A stretch of 20,434 bases of DNA from an uncultured Bacilli bacterium (GCA_947599755.1 CANQFO010000012.1:1-20434), one strand, 5' to 3'; shown: positions 5,010 to 14,391, counted from the stretch's first letter. The notes: generated from the letters alone by a model not told the origin. Made by a program: numbers and translations.

Positions 5010-8000
5010 ATGATGTATATTCCTTTATGGAACAAAAGTAATTATTCTTTATTGTCTAGTTTATTAAAAATAGATGATATTATACTTTATGCGAAGAATC
5101 ATCATCTCCCTTCTATAGCTTTAACCGATATTAATATGTATGGAGTAATGGAATTTTTTAAGAAATGTACATCTCAAAATATAAACCCAATTATTGGTTT
5201 GCAAGTAAAAACTTCTGAATATGAAATTGTTCTTTTAGCTAAAAATTATCAGGGTTATAAAAGTCTTATCAAACTTTCAACTATTCAAAATGAACGGGAG
5301 ATAAAAAAGGATGAGATAGAAGAATATCATGCTGGGTTAATTGCCATACTACCTTATTTATATCAGGAGAGTTATGATCAATTCAGTAAAATATATCATG
5401 AAATTTATTTGTCTTATGCAAATAAAAATGAACAATCCCAGGCTTTTTTTGTTACTAAAAATATAGTTTTTGCTCGGGAGAGTTTATATTTGAAAAAAAA
5501 AGATGCTGATTATTTACCTTATTTATATAAGATAAGGGATGGGAAAACTGAAAGTGATAATATTGATTATGAAGTATTCGATCATGAATTGGAAATTCAA
5601 AATCTTTTTAGTTTAACTGATGATCAAGGATTGGAAGAAACGTTAAAAATTAGTGAACAATGTCATTTAGAATTTCCTCAAGCTGAAAATTTGTTGCCAA
5701 TTTATGAATGTAAGGATCCAAAGCAATATTTGTTTGAATTATGTAAAGTAGGATTGATGAAACGAAAACAGGGTGATATTCCAAAAAATTATCAGAAAAG
5801 ATTGATTCAGGAGTTAGAGATCATTAATGAAATGAATTTTCCTAATTATTTTTTAGTTGTTTATGATTTTATTCGATTTGCTAAAAAAAATGGAATATTG
5901 GTTGGTCCAGGAAGGGGAAGTGCTGCTGGTTCTTTAGTTGCTTATTCTCTTGGGATTACTGATATAGATCCAATTGAGTATGATTTATTATTTGAAAGAT
6001 TTTTAAATCCTGAACGGAAAACGATGCCTGATATTGATACGGATTTTCCTGATAATAAGCGAGATGAAGTTATTCAATATGTAATCAATAAATACGGAAA
6101 GAGAAGGGTATGTGGAATTGTAACTTTTGGGACAATGGGAGCAAAACAGGTGATTCGTGATGTTTCTAGAGTATTGAATATTCCTCTTTATAAGGTGGAT
6201 GGATTATGTAAATTTATTCCAGGATTTACTAAAGATAAATTATCAGATTTTTATCAAAACAATCAAGCTTTTCGAGCAAGAATTGAAAGTGATACTTTGC
6301 TTAGTAAAATGTATAAAATAGCAGTAAAATTAGAAGGATTTCCTAGGCATACTTCTTCTCATGCTGCAGGAATTGTGATGAGCAGAGTTGATTTGGATGA
6401 AGTAGTCCCATTAACGGTTGGAGATAATATGTATTTAACAAGTTATTCTATGGAGTATTTAGAAGAGTTAGGTTTATTAAAAATGGACTTTTTAGGATTA
6501 AAAAATCTTACTATTATTACTAATATTTTGAAAGATATCGAAGAAATTAAAGGAGAAAAAATCGAGTTTTCAAAAATCCCTTTGGATGATATAGAAACTT
6601 TAAAAATATTTGAAACGGCTAATACTAGTGGTATATTTCAATTCGAATCAACAGGAATGAGAAATTTTTTAAGAAGGTTAAAACCTAATACTTTTGAAGA
6701 TATTTTTGCAGCCATTGCACTTTTTAGACCAGGGGCAGCACCAAATATTGATCTTTATATTAGAAGAAAACATCACCAAGAAAAAATTGTTTATATTGAT
6801 CCTTGTTTGGAACAAATTACTAAAAGTACATATGGAATTTTAATTTATCAAGAACAAATTATGCAATTAGCTAATATTTATGCAGGTTATTCTTTGAGTG
6901 AGGCAGATATTTTAAGGCGTGCTATGAGTAAAAAGAAAGTGGATTTATTAAGAAATGAAGAAGAGAAATTTATTCAGAAAAGTATGCAAAATGGTCATGA
7001 AAAAGAACAAGCTAAAAAAATATTTGATTTAGTTTTGAATTTTGCTGGATATGGATTTAATCGTTCTCATTCGGTTGCATATTCTTTAATTGCTTATAAA
7101 ATGGCTTATTTAAAATATCATTATAAAACTATTTTTTTTGCAAATTTGTTAACAAATGTAATTGGAAGTGAAGCAAAAACTCATGAATATATTATGGAGG
7201 CAAAAGCTAATCAAATTGAAGTAGAGAAACCGACAATTAATGAAAGTGAAACTCGTTATATTGTGAGAAATGATAAAATCATTTATCCAATTTCTAATAT
7301 TAAATCTATTGGTACTGTGGTATCTCAACAGATAAAAAAAGCTAAATTAGGAAAAAAATTTATTGATATTTATGATTGTTTTAGTAGATTATATATAGAA
7401 GGTGTTGGAAAGAAAAATTTAGAAGTTTTAATTTATGCAGATGTGTTTAAAGAATTTGGGTATAATCGAAGAACTTTAATGGATAATTTAGATAGTTTGT
7501 TTAATTATGCTGAATTAACAAAAGATATTGATCCATCTCTTGTGATGAAACCGGATATTGAAATTAAAGAAGAATATGAGAGTAGTTTTTTGTTAGAAAA
7601 AGAAAAAGAAGTTTTTGGTTTTTATCTTTCTTCTCATCCTACAACTATGTTTAGGGCATCAAATCCTTCTTGTATTTCTTTAAATATGGCTGAGAGAAAT
7701 TTTTATAAAAAAGTTGATACTCTTATATTGGTAGATAAAATTAAAGTTATTACTACTAAAGATGGAGAAAGAATGGCTTTTTTAACAGGAAGTGATGAAA
7801 CAGCTACGATGGAATATACTTTGTTTCCTGGAGTATATGATGAAAATATGAATTTAGAAAGAGGACAATTATTAAAAATAAGGGGAGTAGTGGGAAAACG
7901 GTTGAATCAAACTCAAATTGTTGCTGAAAAAATAAAGAAAATACAGGTAGGAGAAAGTAATGAAGAAGAAAAAGATAAAAGAAAATTGGATAAAAGTTAA
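5010..8000 (+). CDS. dnaE: DNA polymerase III subunit alpha (DnaE)
   Basis: This C-family replicative polymerase extends RNA primers, and in Firmicutes it works beside PolC. It has 996 aa, shorter than Bacillus DnaE (about 1,115). The polymerase core is complete: GPGRGSAAGS near residue 299, catalytic aspartates D341 and D343 in PDIDTDFPD, and D493 in KMDFLGLKNL. Helix-hairpin-helix and OB-fold regions follow (the OB domain is the last 120 residues or so, around ILVDKIKVITTKDG). The N-terminal PHP domain has lost its metal ligands: the usual HxxVHS start reads PLWNKS, and the TDH motif reads TDI, so it cannot be an active nuclease by that site. AAGGAG (4999-5004) precedes adjacent ATG codons at 5010 and 5013, and the first was taken. 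The gene overlaps lspA by 41 bp. Confidence 0.95.
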   Translation: MMYIPLWNKSNYSLLSSLLKIDDIILYAKNHHLPSIALTDINMYGVMEFFKKCTSQNINPIIGLQVKTSEYEIVLLAKNYQGYKSLIKLSTIQNEREIKKDEIEEYHAGLIAILPYLYQESYDQFSKIYHEIYLSYANKNEQSQAFFVTKNIVFARESLYLKKKDADYLPYLYKIRDGKTESDNIDYEVFDHELEIQNLFSLTDDQGLEETLKISEQCHLEFPQAENLLPIYECKDPKQYLFELCKVGLMKRKQGDIPKNYQKRLIQELEIINEMNFPNYFLVVYDFIRFAKKNGILVGPGRGSAAGSLVAYSLGITDIDPIEYDLLFERFLNPERKTMPDIDTDFPDNKRDEVIQYVINKYGKRRVCGIVTFGTMGAKQVIRDVSRVLNIPLYKVDGLCKFIPGFTKDKLSDFYQNNQAFRARIESDTLLSKMYKIAVKLEGFPRHTSSHAAGIVMSRVDLDEVVPLTVGDNMYLTSYSMEYLEELGLLKMDFLGLKNLTIITNILKDIEEIKGEKIEFSKIPLDDIETLKIFETANTSGIFQFESTGMRNFLRRLKPNTFEDIFAAIALFRPGAAPNIDLYIRRKHHQEKIVYIDPCLEQITKSTYGILIYQEQIMQLANIYAGYSLSEADILRRAMSKKKVDLLRNEEEKFIQKSMQNGHEKEQAKKIFDLVLNFAGYGFNRSHSVAYSLIAYKMAYLKYHYKTIFFANLLTNVIGSEAKTHEYIMEAKANQIEVEKPTINESETRYIVRNDKIIYPISNIKSIGTVVSQQIKKAKLGKKFIDIYDCFSRLYIEGVGKKNLEVLIYADVFKEFGYNRRTLMDNLDSLFNYAELTKDIDPSLVMKPDIEIKEEYESSFLLEKEKEVFGFYLSSHPTTMFRASNPSCISLNMAERNFYKKVDTLILVDKIKVITTKDGERMAFLTGSDETATMEYTLFPGVYDENMNLERGQLLKIRGVVGKRLNQTQIVAEKIKKIQVGESNEEEKDKRKLDKS

Positions 8001-8517
8001 AATAAAAGATATTCAAAAAGATAAAAGTAATTGTTTAGCTAGACAAAAAATTTATTGTATTGCTGCAATAATTGTAATTATTGATCAAGTGATTAAATTA
8101 TGGGTTAAAACGAAAATGATTTTATTACAAGAAATTATTGTCATTCCTAATTTTTTTTCTCTTTATTATATTGAAAATGAAGGAGCTGCCTTTTCTCTTT
8201 TAAAAAATCAAACGTTTTTTTTAATTTTGGTCAGTATGATTTGTTTATTTTTTATTGATCAATATATTCGAAAAGAAGCTATGATAGATTCTAAAATTCA
8301 AGGATTAGTTGGCGTAATTATGGGGGGAATATTTGGTAATTTAATTGATAGAATTTTGTATTATAGAGTAGTTGATTATTTGTCTTTTACTTTTTTTCAA
8401 TATCATTTTGCTGTTTTTAATTTTGCAGATATAGCAATTACATTGGGTATTCTTTTTTTGATTCTCTATGTTTTTATCTATGGCAAAGAAAATCGTAAAC
8501 ATAATAGAAAAAGCTAA
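7960..8517 (+). CDS. lspA: Lipoprotein signal peptidase (signal peptidase II)
   Basis: This membrane aspartyl protease removes the signal peptide from diacylglyceryl-modified prolipoproteins. Four hydrophobic segments are visible, and the family motifs are present: IIDQVIKLWV, ENEGAAFSLL, GNLIDRI with catalytic D130 and FNFADIAI with catalytic D157. At 185 aa it is longer than the usual 150-165 because of a Lys-rich cytoplasmic extension of about 30 residues. The start at 7960 is supported by AGGAGA (7949-7954) 5 nt upstream, inside dnaE, so the genes overlap by 41 bp and are probably translated from one mRNA. The C-terminus is also Lys/Arg-rich. Confidence 0.95.
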   Translation: MKKKKIKENWIKVKIKDIQKDKSNCLARQKIYCIAAIIVIIDQVIKLWVKTKMILLQEIIVIPNFFSLYYIENEGAAFSLLKNQTFFLILVSMICLFFIDQYIRKEAMIDSKIQGLVGVIMGGIFGNLIDRILYYRVVDYLSFTFFQYHFAVFNFADIAITLGILFLILYVFIYGKENRKHNRKS

Positions 8518-8618
8518 ATCAGGAATGTATGAAAAAAATTTAATTGATCAGTTTATTTAATTTCTATTATTTTTGTTTTTTAAAATGATAAGAATGATGA
8601 AAGGAGTGTTTGTTAAAT

Positions 8619-10391
8619 ATGATCAAGCAATTATCTAAAAGTATTCGAGAATATAAAAAAGCATCTATTTTAGCTCCTATATTTATTACAGGAGAAGTAA
8701 TGTTAGATGTATTAATTCCTTTTATTATGGCTTATTTAATTGATAATGGCATTAATAAAGGGAATTTGCAGATAGTATATAGTTTGAGTATAGTGTTGGT
8801 TGTTTTTGCTATTATGGCTATTTTTTGTGGGGCTTTTTCTGCCAAGTATTCAGCTATTGCTAGTAGTGGATTTGCTAAAAATTTAAGAAAAGATATGTAT
8901 TATCAAGTTTTAAAATTTTCCTTTGCTAATGTGGATAAATTTTCAAATGCTAGTTTAGTTACTAGATTAACAACGGATGTAACGAATGTAAAGGAAGCAT
9001 ATGGAATGATTATAAGAATTGCTATTAGAGCACCATTTATGTTATTGTTTGCATTGATTATGACTTTTATTATTAATCCAAAAATTGTTTTTATTTATTT
9101 ATGTGTTATTCCGTTTTTAGGATTGGGATTAATTTTTATTGCATTAAAAGCTCATCCTTTATTTGAATATGTATTTAAAACATATGATAAATTAAATAAT
9201 GTAGTAGAAGAAAATATAAGAGGAATAAGAGTGGTAAAATCTTATGTACAAGAAGATCAGGAGATAGAAAAATTTTCTTATGTATCTAAGGATATTTATG
9301 ATCATTTTAGTAAGGCAGAAAAAATATTAGCATTTAATAGTCCTTTTATGCAAACTTCAATTTATTTTTGTACATTGTTTATTGCCTGGGTAGGTTCTCA
9401 TTTGATTATTAGTGGTCAAATGACTACAGGAAATTTAACTAGTTTAATTACTTATACTATGCAAATTTTAAATAGTTTAATGACTTTATCTATGGTTTTT
9501 GTTATGATTATGATTTCTTTGCCTTCTGCAAAAAGAATTGTGGAGGTATTGAATGAAAAAGTTGATTTGGATAGTAATGAGAATGGGTTAACGAAAATGA
9601 AGGATGGTAGTATTCGATTTGAACAAGTAGATTTTAGTTATGTAAAGGATAAAGAAAAATTAAGTTTAAAAAAAATTAATTTAAATATAAAATCTGGAGA
9701 AACTATAGGAATTATTGGTGGAATTGGAAGTAGTAAAACAACTTTAGTTCAATTAATTCCTAGATTATATGATGTAGAAAAGGGAAGAGTTTTAGTGGGA
9801 GGAGAAGATGTTAGAGATTATAATTTGAAATTTTTAAGAGATAATGTTGCTATGGTGTTACAAAAAAATGTTTTATTTTCTGGAACGATTATAGAAAATT
9901 TAACTTGGGGAAAGAAGAATGCTACAATGGAAGAAATCAAAAATGCTTGTATTTTAGCTCAAGCAGCGGATTTTATTGAGAAACTTCCAAATCAATATGA
10001 AACTTATATTGATCAAGGAGGAACTAATTTATCAGGAGGTCAAAAACAGAGAATTTGTATAGCTAGGGCACTTTTAAAATCTCCTAAAATTTTAATTTTA
10101 GATGATTCAACTAGTGCAGTAGACACCAAAACAGATGCTCAAATTAGAAAAGCATTTAAAGAATATCTTCCCAAAATGACTAAGATTATTATTGCTCAAA
10201 GAATATCTTCTGTGGAAGATGCTGATAAAATTCTTGTTTTAGATAATGGAAAAATTGATGCCATAGGAACTCATAAAGAGTTATTAAAGACTAATAAAAT
10301 TTATCAAGAAGTGTATGAATCTCAAGTAAAAGGTGTAAATAGAAATATAGATTTTGGAAAAAAAGGAGGAAAGAATAGTGAAGCAAAATAG
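8619..10391 (+). CDS. Heterodimeric ABC exporter, degenerate-site subunit (BmrC/TM287-like)
   Basis: This half-transporter of 590 aa has a six-helix type IV exporter domain (about residues 1-320) and a C-terminal ATPase. Walker A is GGIGSSKTT (from G367), the signature is LSGGQKQR (471-478) and Walker B ends in D495. The catalytic glutamate is replaced by aspartate (D496 in LDDSTSAVD) and the switch histidine by glutamine (Q527 in IAQRISS). In pairs such as TM287/288 and BmrC/BmrD this pattern marks the subunit contributing a degenerate ATP site. It should work only with the next gene product to export drugs, lipids or peptides; the substrate is unknown. The chosen ATG at 8619 is 12 nt after AAGGAG (8601-8606); a TTG at 8610 is a closer but less likely start. 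It overlaps the next gene by 14 bp. Confidence 0.92.
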   Translation: MIKQLSKSIREYKKASILAPIFITGEVMLDVLIPFIMAYLIDNGINKGNLQIVYSLSIVLVVFAIMAIFCGAFSAKYSAIASSGFAKNLRKDMYYQVLKFSFANVDKFSNASLVTRLTTDVTNVKEAYGMIIRIAIRAPFMLLFALIMTFIINPKIVFIYLCVIPFLGLGLIFIALKAHPLFEYVFKTYDKLNNVVEENIRGIRVVKSYVQEDQEIEKFSYVSKDIYDHFSKAEKILAFNSPFMQTSIYFCTLFIAWVGSHLIISGQMTTGNLTSLITYTMQILNSLMTLSMVFVMIMISLPSAKRIVEVLNEKVDLDSNENGLTKMKDGSIRFEQVDFSYVKDKEKLSLKKINLNIKSGETIGIIGGIGSSKTTLVQLIPRLYDVEKGRVLVGGEDVRDYNLKFLRDNVAMVLQKNVLFSGTIIENLTWGKKNATMEEIKNACILAQAADFIEKLPNQYETYIDQGGTNLSGGQKQRICIARALLKSPKILILDDSTSAVDTKTDAQIRKAFKEYLPKMTKIIIAQRISSVEDADKILVLDNGKIDAIGTHKELLKTNKIYQEVYESQVKGVNRNIDFGKKGGKNSEAK

Positions 10392-12252
10392 GAGTCGTTT
10401 TGTCAAAGGAACAGTGAAGAGACTTATTCAATATATTTTTAAAAATTATCAAAAGACATTTATTTTTGTTATTGTTTGTATCATTATTAGTGCTATTTCA
10501 GGAGTATTTGGTTCAGTATTTATTAAGATAGTAGTTGATGATTATGTTACTCCAATGTTAAAAGAACAGAATCCTATTTATGATGGATTATTGAGATTAA
10601 TATTCATCATGGGTGGAATTTATTTTATTGGGGTTTTGGCTAATTATTTCTATAATCGTTTAATTGTAAATATTTCTCAAGGGGTATTAAAAGATATAAG
10701 AGATGAAATGTTTAATCATATGCAAACTCTTCCAATTAGTTATTTTGATGAAAATAGTCATGGAGATATTATGAGTCATTATACAAATGATACAGATACA
10801 TTAAGACAGTTAATTAGTCAAAGTATTCCTCAATTGATTTCTTCAGTAATTACTATTATTTCTGTGTTTTGTGCTATGCTTTATTTGAGTTTATCTCTTA
10901 CTGTTGTAGTAGTTATTTCGGTAATTGTTATGTTGCAAATCTCTAAAAGAATTACTCATATTGCTTCAAAATATTTTATTGGTCAACAAGATTCTTTGGG
11001 AAAATTGAATGGTTATATTGAAGAAATGATTGATGGAGCGAAAGTTATTAAGGTATTTACTCACGAGGAAGAAAGTAAAAAAAGCTTTGATCGATTAAAT
11101 GAACAATGGTGTAACAATTCTATTCAAGCTAGTGTTTATGCAAGTATTATGATGCCTATTTTGGCAAATATTGGAAATATTGTTTATATTATTGTAGCAA
11201 CTGTAGGTGGAGCGATTGCTATAGGGGGATCAACTGCATTAACTACGGGAATTATTATTTCATTTTTACAATTAACGAAAAATTTTATTATGCCAATTAA
11301 TCAGATTACAGGACAAGTGAACATGATTATTATGGCTTTGGCAGGTGCATCTCGTATTTTTGAATTAATGGATGAGAAAAGTGAGCAGGATAATGGTTAT
11401 GTAACTTTGGTTTTTGCTAAAGAGAATGAACAAGGAAAATTTATAGAAAGTAATGAATTTACTGGTATATGGGCTTGGAAATATCCACATCATCATGGAA
11501 ACGTTGAATATATTCCATTAAGAGGGGATGTTCGATTTAATCGAGTTGATTTTGGTTATGTAAAAGGAAAAAAGGTTTTGAAAAATATTACTCTTTATGC
11601 TAAGCCAGGTCAGAAAATTGCTTTTGTTGGAGCAACGGGTGCAGGAAAAACAACTATTATGAATTTAATTAATCGATTTTATGATATAGATGATGGAAAA
11701 ATTATTTATGATGGGATTGAAATTAATAAGATAAAGAAAAAGGATTTGAGAAGATCATTAGGAATGGTTTTACAAGATACTAATTTATTTACGGGGACAA
11801 TTATGGATAATATACGTTATGGAAAAAAAGATGCAACAGATGAAGAATGTATAGAAGCTGCTAAACTTTCTAATGCTGATCATTTTATTTGTCTTTTACC
11901 AAATGGTTATCAAACGGTATTAAATGATAATGGATCGTCTCTTTCACAAGGACAAAGACAATTGCTTGCAATTGCTCGAGCTGCTTTAGTTAATCCTCCC
12001 GTTATGATTTTAGATGAAGCAACTAGTAGTATTGATACGAGAACAGAAAAGATTGTTCAAGATGGAATGGATAAGCTCATGCAAGGGAGGACAGTTTTTG
12101 TTATTGCTCATCGCTTATCTACAGTAAGTAATTCGGAGGCTATTATGGTGTTGGAAAATGGAGAAATTATTGAAAGAGGAGATCATGATCAATTAATTGC
12201 ACAGAAAGGGAAGTATTACCAACTTTATACTGGTGCATTTGAATTAGAATAG
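10378..12252 (+). CDS. Heterodimeric ABC exporter, catalytic subunit (BmrD/TM288-like)
   Basis: This is the 624-aa partner half-transporter. It has a six-helix membrane domain, then an unusually long linker (about residues 335-390) carrying WAWKYPHHH, a feature of the YheH/BmrD group. Its ATPase is canonical: Walker A GATGAGKTT from G418, signature LSQGQRQL from 522, Walker B ILDEATSSID with D546 and catalytic E547, and switch H578 in IAHRLST. Glutamine replaces the usual fourth-position glycine in LSGGQ, which is tolerated in such pairs. The start is GTG 10378, with AAGGAGG (10363-10369) 8 nt upstream inside the previous gene; the 14-bp overlap implies translational coupling. The two subunits together should have one active and one degenerate ATP site. 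Confidence 0.92.
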   Translation: MKQNRSRFVKGTVKRLIQYIFKNYQKTFIFVIVCIIISAISGVFGSVFIKIVVDDYVTPMLKEQNPIYDGLLRLIFIMGGIYFIGVLANYFYNRLIVNISQGVLKDIRDEMFNHMQTLPISYFDENSHGDIMSHYTNDTDTLRQLISQSIPQLISSVITIISVFCAMLYLSLSLTVVVVISVIVMLQISKRITHIASKYFIGQQDSLGKLNGYIEEMIDGAKVIKVFTHEEESKKSFDRLNEQWCNNSIQASVYASIMMPILANIGNIVYIIVATVGGAIAIGGSTALTTGIIISFLQLTKNFIMPINQITGQVNMIIMALAGASRIFELMDEKSEQDNGYVTLVFAKENEQGKFIESNEFTGIWAWKYPHHHGNVEYIPLRGDVRFNRVDFGYVKGKKVLKNITLYAKPGQKIAFVGATGAGKTTIMNLINRFYDIDDGKIIYDGIEINKIKKKDLRRSLGMVLQDTNLFTGTIMDNIRYGKKDATDEECIEAAKLSNADHFICLLPNGYQTVLNDNGSSLSQGQRQLLAIARAALVNPPVMILDEATSSIDTRTEKIVQDGMDKLMQGRTVFVIAHRLSTVSNSEAIMVLENGEIIERGDHDQLIAQKGKYYQLYTGAFELE

Positions 12253-12296
12253 TCATAAGAGTTAGAAATTGAAAATATGAAAGATAGGAGTAAAAT

Positions 12297-13196
12297 ATGA
12301 TTGTAGTAACTGATGATGGAAATGTACGATTAGATAGGTATTTAGTAGATAAATTAGAATTATCTCGCAGTAAAATTCAAAAACTTATAAAGGAAGGAAA
12401 AATAACAGTTAATCATAAAAAAGTAAATGATAGTTATTTTGTCAAAAAAAATGATTGTATTATGATAGAGGATATTTTGACTGATGAAATTCATATCGAT
12501 GCAGAAAATATTCCTTTAGATATTATTTATGAAGATGATGATTTAATTGTGTTAAATAAACCTAATGATATGGTTGTTCATCCTGCACCTGGTCATTATC
12601 AAAAAACATTAGTAAATGCTTTACTTTATCATTGTCAATTAAAAGGAGGAGAAAGTAATCGTCCAGGAATTGTTCATCGCCTTGATAAAGATACTACGGG
12701 GTTAATGTTGGTGGCAAAAAATGAATGGACTCATGAAAAATTGTCTCAAATGTTAGCAAATAAGGAAGTGGATAGGCATTATTTAGCTATTGTAGAGGGA
12801 AGAATTCATCATCGGACTGGAACGATTGATGCTCCAATTGGGCGTGATCCAAAAAATAGACAAAAAATGGCTGTTACTTTTCAAAATTCAAAAAGTGCAA
12901 TTACTCATTTTAAAGTTATTGAACAATTTAAAAATAATACTTTGATTGAATGCAAGTTGGAAACAGGAAGAACTCATCAAATTCGAGTACATTTGGCTTA
13001 TATTTCTCATCCAGTGGTAAATGATCCTTTATATAATAGAAAAAAGTCAACTGAATTTGGGCAAATGCTTCATTCAAAAAGTATAAGATTTAATCATCCT
13101 AGAACTAAGAAGGAACTTTTTTTTGAAGTAGATCCTCCAAAAGAATTTCAAGATAAATTAATTCAATTGAGAAAAGAATGTGAACTTGAAAATTAA
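12297..13196 (+). CDS. rluD: RluA-family pseudouridine synthase (RluD-like)
   Basis: This enzyme isomerises uridines to pseudouridine in 23S rRNA (RluD targets helix 69). It has 299 aa, typical for RluD/YlyB. An S4 RNA-binding domain fills residues 1-75 (VRLDRYLVDK...SRSKIQKLIKEGKITVN). The catalytic domain has HRLDKDTTGLMLVAK with catalytic D130 and the C-terminal GRTHQIRVHL motif. AGGAG (12286-12290) is 6 nt before ATG 12297. In Bacillus this gene directly follows lspA; here the exporter pair lies between them. It probably shares the upstream transcript, as no promoter is seen in the 44-bp gap. The exact target uridines cannot be read from the sequence. Confidence 0.92.
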   Translation: MIVVTDDGNVRLDRYLVDKLELSRSKIQKLIKEGKITVNHKKVNDSYFVKKNDCIMIEDILTDEIHIDAENIPLDIIYEDDDLIVLNKPNDMVVHPAPGHYQKTLVNALLYHCQLKGGESNRPGIVHRLDKDTTGLMLVAKNEWTHEKLSQMLANKEVDRHYLAIVEGRIHHRTGTIDAPIGRDPKNRQKMAVTFQNSKSAITHFKVIEQFKNNTLIECKLETGRTHQIRVHLAYISHPVVNDPLYNRKKSTEFGQMLHSKSIRFNHPRTKKELFFEVDPPKEFQDKLIQLRKECELEN

Positions 13197-13281
13197 AATC
13201 ATCATTGTATTTTTAATTGTTGTTAATTTTGTAAATTAAAATTTAATAATTTATTTTTATCTATAAAAAAAATTACTTTTA

Positions 13282-13290
13282 TGATAAAAT
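13282..13290 (+). promoter_or_regulatory. Extended -10 promoter of the thioredoxin-like gene
   Basis: TGA precedes TAAAAT (13285-13290), 25 nt before the start codon, with AGGAGGG between. The -35 region is poor. The AT-rich gap after rluD (13197-13281) shows no convincing terminator. Confidence 0.45.
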
Positions 13291-13315
13291 GAAAAGTGAA
13301 TAGGAGGGATAAGAT

Positions 13316-13834
13316 ATGAAGGGAAAAGAGAAAAATAAAATTTGTCCCAAAAATTACTTTCTTTTAGCATTACTTTTTTTTGTTAGTATTGCAATTACGT
13401 TGTATTTTTGTAATTGGTATCATGTTTATGAAAATTATCAAAAGGAAACACCTGTTATTCGTGGTGTTATATCTGAGATTACTGATGAAGAATTAGATCA
13501 TTATATTTTAGAAAATCCAACAACTTTTTTATATATTTGTACTGCACAAAATATGATTTGTAGAAATTATGAAAAAACATTAAAAGAAATTATTATAGAA
13601 AATTCTCTTCAAAATCAAATGGTGTATTTAAATTTAAGTGATAGTAATAGTGAAGAATTTATTCATTGGTTTAATGAGCAGTATCCATATCGAGTTTTGT
13701 TAACGGATAATTATCCGGCTTTGGTTGTTTTTGAGGATGGAAAAATTAAGACTCTTTTACAAGGTAGTGCAACGGATCAGCTTACTGCAGTGGAGACAAA
13801 ACAGTTTCTTGAAATGAATCGATTACAAGATTAG
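13316..13834 (+). CDS. Membrane-anchored thioredoxin-fold-like protein
   Basis: This 172-aa protein has a Lys-rich N-terminus, one membrane helix (about residues 14-32) and an external domain of about 135 residues. The domain follows a thioredoxin-like order: strand TTFLYICTAQNMIC, a helix, strand MVYLNLSD, a helix, then YPALVVFEDGKI, where the proline resembles the cis-Pro strand, and a final helix. It lacks CxxC; instead C75 and C82 are in a C-x6-C arrangement. It may be a non-catalytic or atypical redox partner; that is inference from the predicted fold. AGGAGGG (13302-13308) gives a firm start at ATG 13316. It lies 30 bp upstream of trmL and probably shares its transcript. Confidence 0.72.
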   Translation: MKGKEKNKICPKNYFLLALLFFVSIAITLYFCNWYHVYENYQKETPVIRGVISEITDEELDHYILENPTTFLYICTAQNMICRNYEKTLKEIIIENSLQNQMVYLNLSDSNSEEFIHWFNEQYPYRVLLTDNYPALVVFEDGKIKTLLQGSATDQLTAVETKQFLEMNRLQD

Positions 13835-13864
13835 TTTTCTTTTTATGTAGATATGGAGGTAAAA

Positions 13865-14374
13865 ATGAATAATATTGTGTTGTATGAGCCAGAAATTCCT
13901 CAAAATACGGGAAATATTATGCGTACTTGTGTGGCAACGGATACTAGGTTACATCTCATTAAACCATTGGGATTTTCTCTTGATGATAAATCTTTGCGTC
14001 GATGTGGGGTAAATTATATTGATCAATTAAATTATGAAGTATATGAAAATTTTGATGATTTTCAAAAAAATAATCCAGGAATATATTATTATTTTACTCG
14101 GTATGGAAAAAAGCCTCATACAAGTTTTGATTACCGTAATTTTGAAAATAAGAATTTATATTTTATTTTTGGAAAAGAATCTACAGGAATTCCAAAAGAA
14201 ATTTTGCGAAAAAATTTAGATTATTGTATGCGTATTCCTATGACGGATAAAGTACGGGCTCTTAATGTTTCTAATAGTGTGGCAATTGTAATTTATGAGG
14301 CATTGAGACAACAAGATTATCCTGGTTTGTTGAGAACAGAACCTCATAAAGGGGAAAATTATTTAGAAGAATGA
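13865..14374 (+). CDS. trmL: tRNA (cytidine(34)-2'-O)-methyltransferase TrmL
   Basis: This SPOUT methyltransferase uses S-adenosylmethionine to methylate the ribose of nucleotide 34 in the wobble position of tRNA-Leu isoacceptors (TrmL/CspR). It has 169 aa, about family length. The motifs are clear: YEPEIPQNTGNIMRTC at the N-terminus, FGKESTGIP (motif 2) and the knot-forming RIPM...RALNVSNSVAIVIYEALRQ (motif 3). The start is ATG 13865, 5 nt after GGAGG (13855-13859); an in-frame ATG at 13853 overlaps that site. It directly precedes sigG with a 63-bp gap that contains the sigG control signals. Confidence 0.93.
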   Translation: MNNIVLYEPEIPQNTGNIMRTCVATDTRLHLIKPLGFSLDDKSLRRCGVNYIDQLNYEVYENFDDFQKNNPGIYYYFTRYGKKPHTSFDYRNFENKNLYFIFGKESTGIPKEILRKNLDYCMRIPMTDKVRALNVSNSVAIVIYEALRQQDYPGLLRTEPHKGENYLEE

Positions 14375-14391
14375 AAATTTTGAGTTTTTAT

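Noticed and set aside
8518..8618. Promoter for the ABC exporter pair in the 8518-8618 gap
   Set aside because: TATTAT, TAAAAT and TTGATC are present but none are properly spaced; read-through from dnaE-lspA is as likely.
13210..13265. AT-only inverted repeat after rluD as a terminator
   Set aside because: The 7-bp stem has only A-T pairs and no distinct U-run; such structures arise by chance in this sequence.
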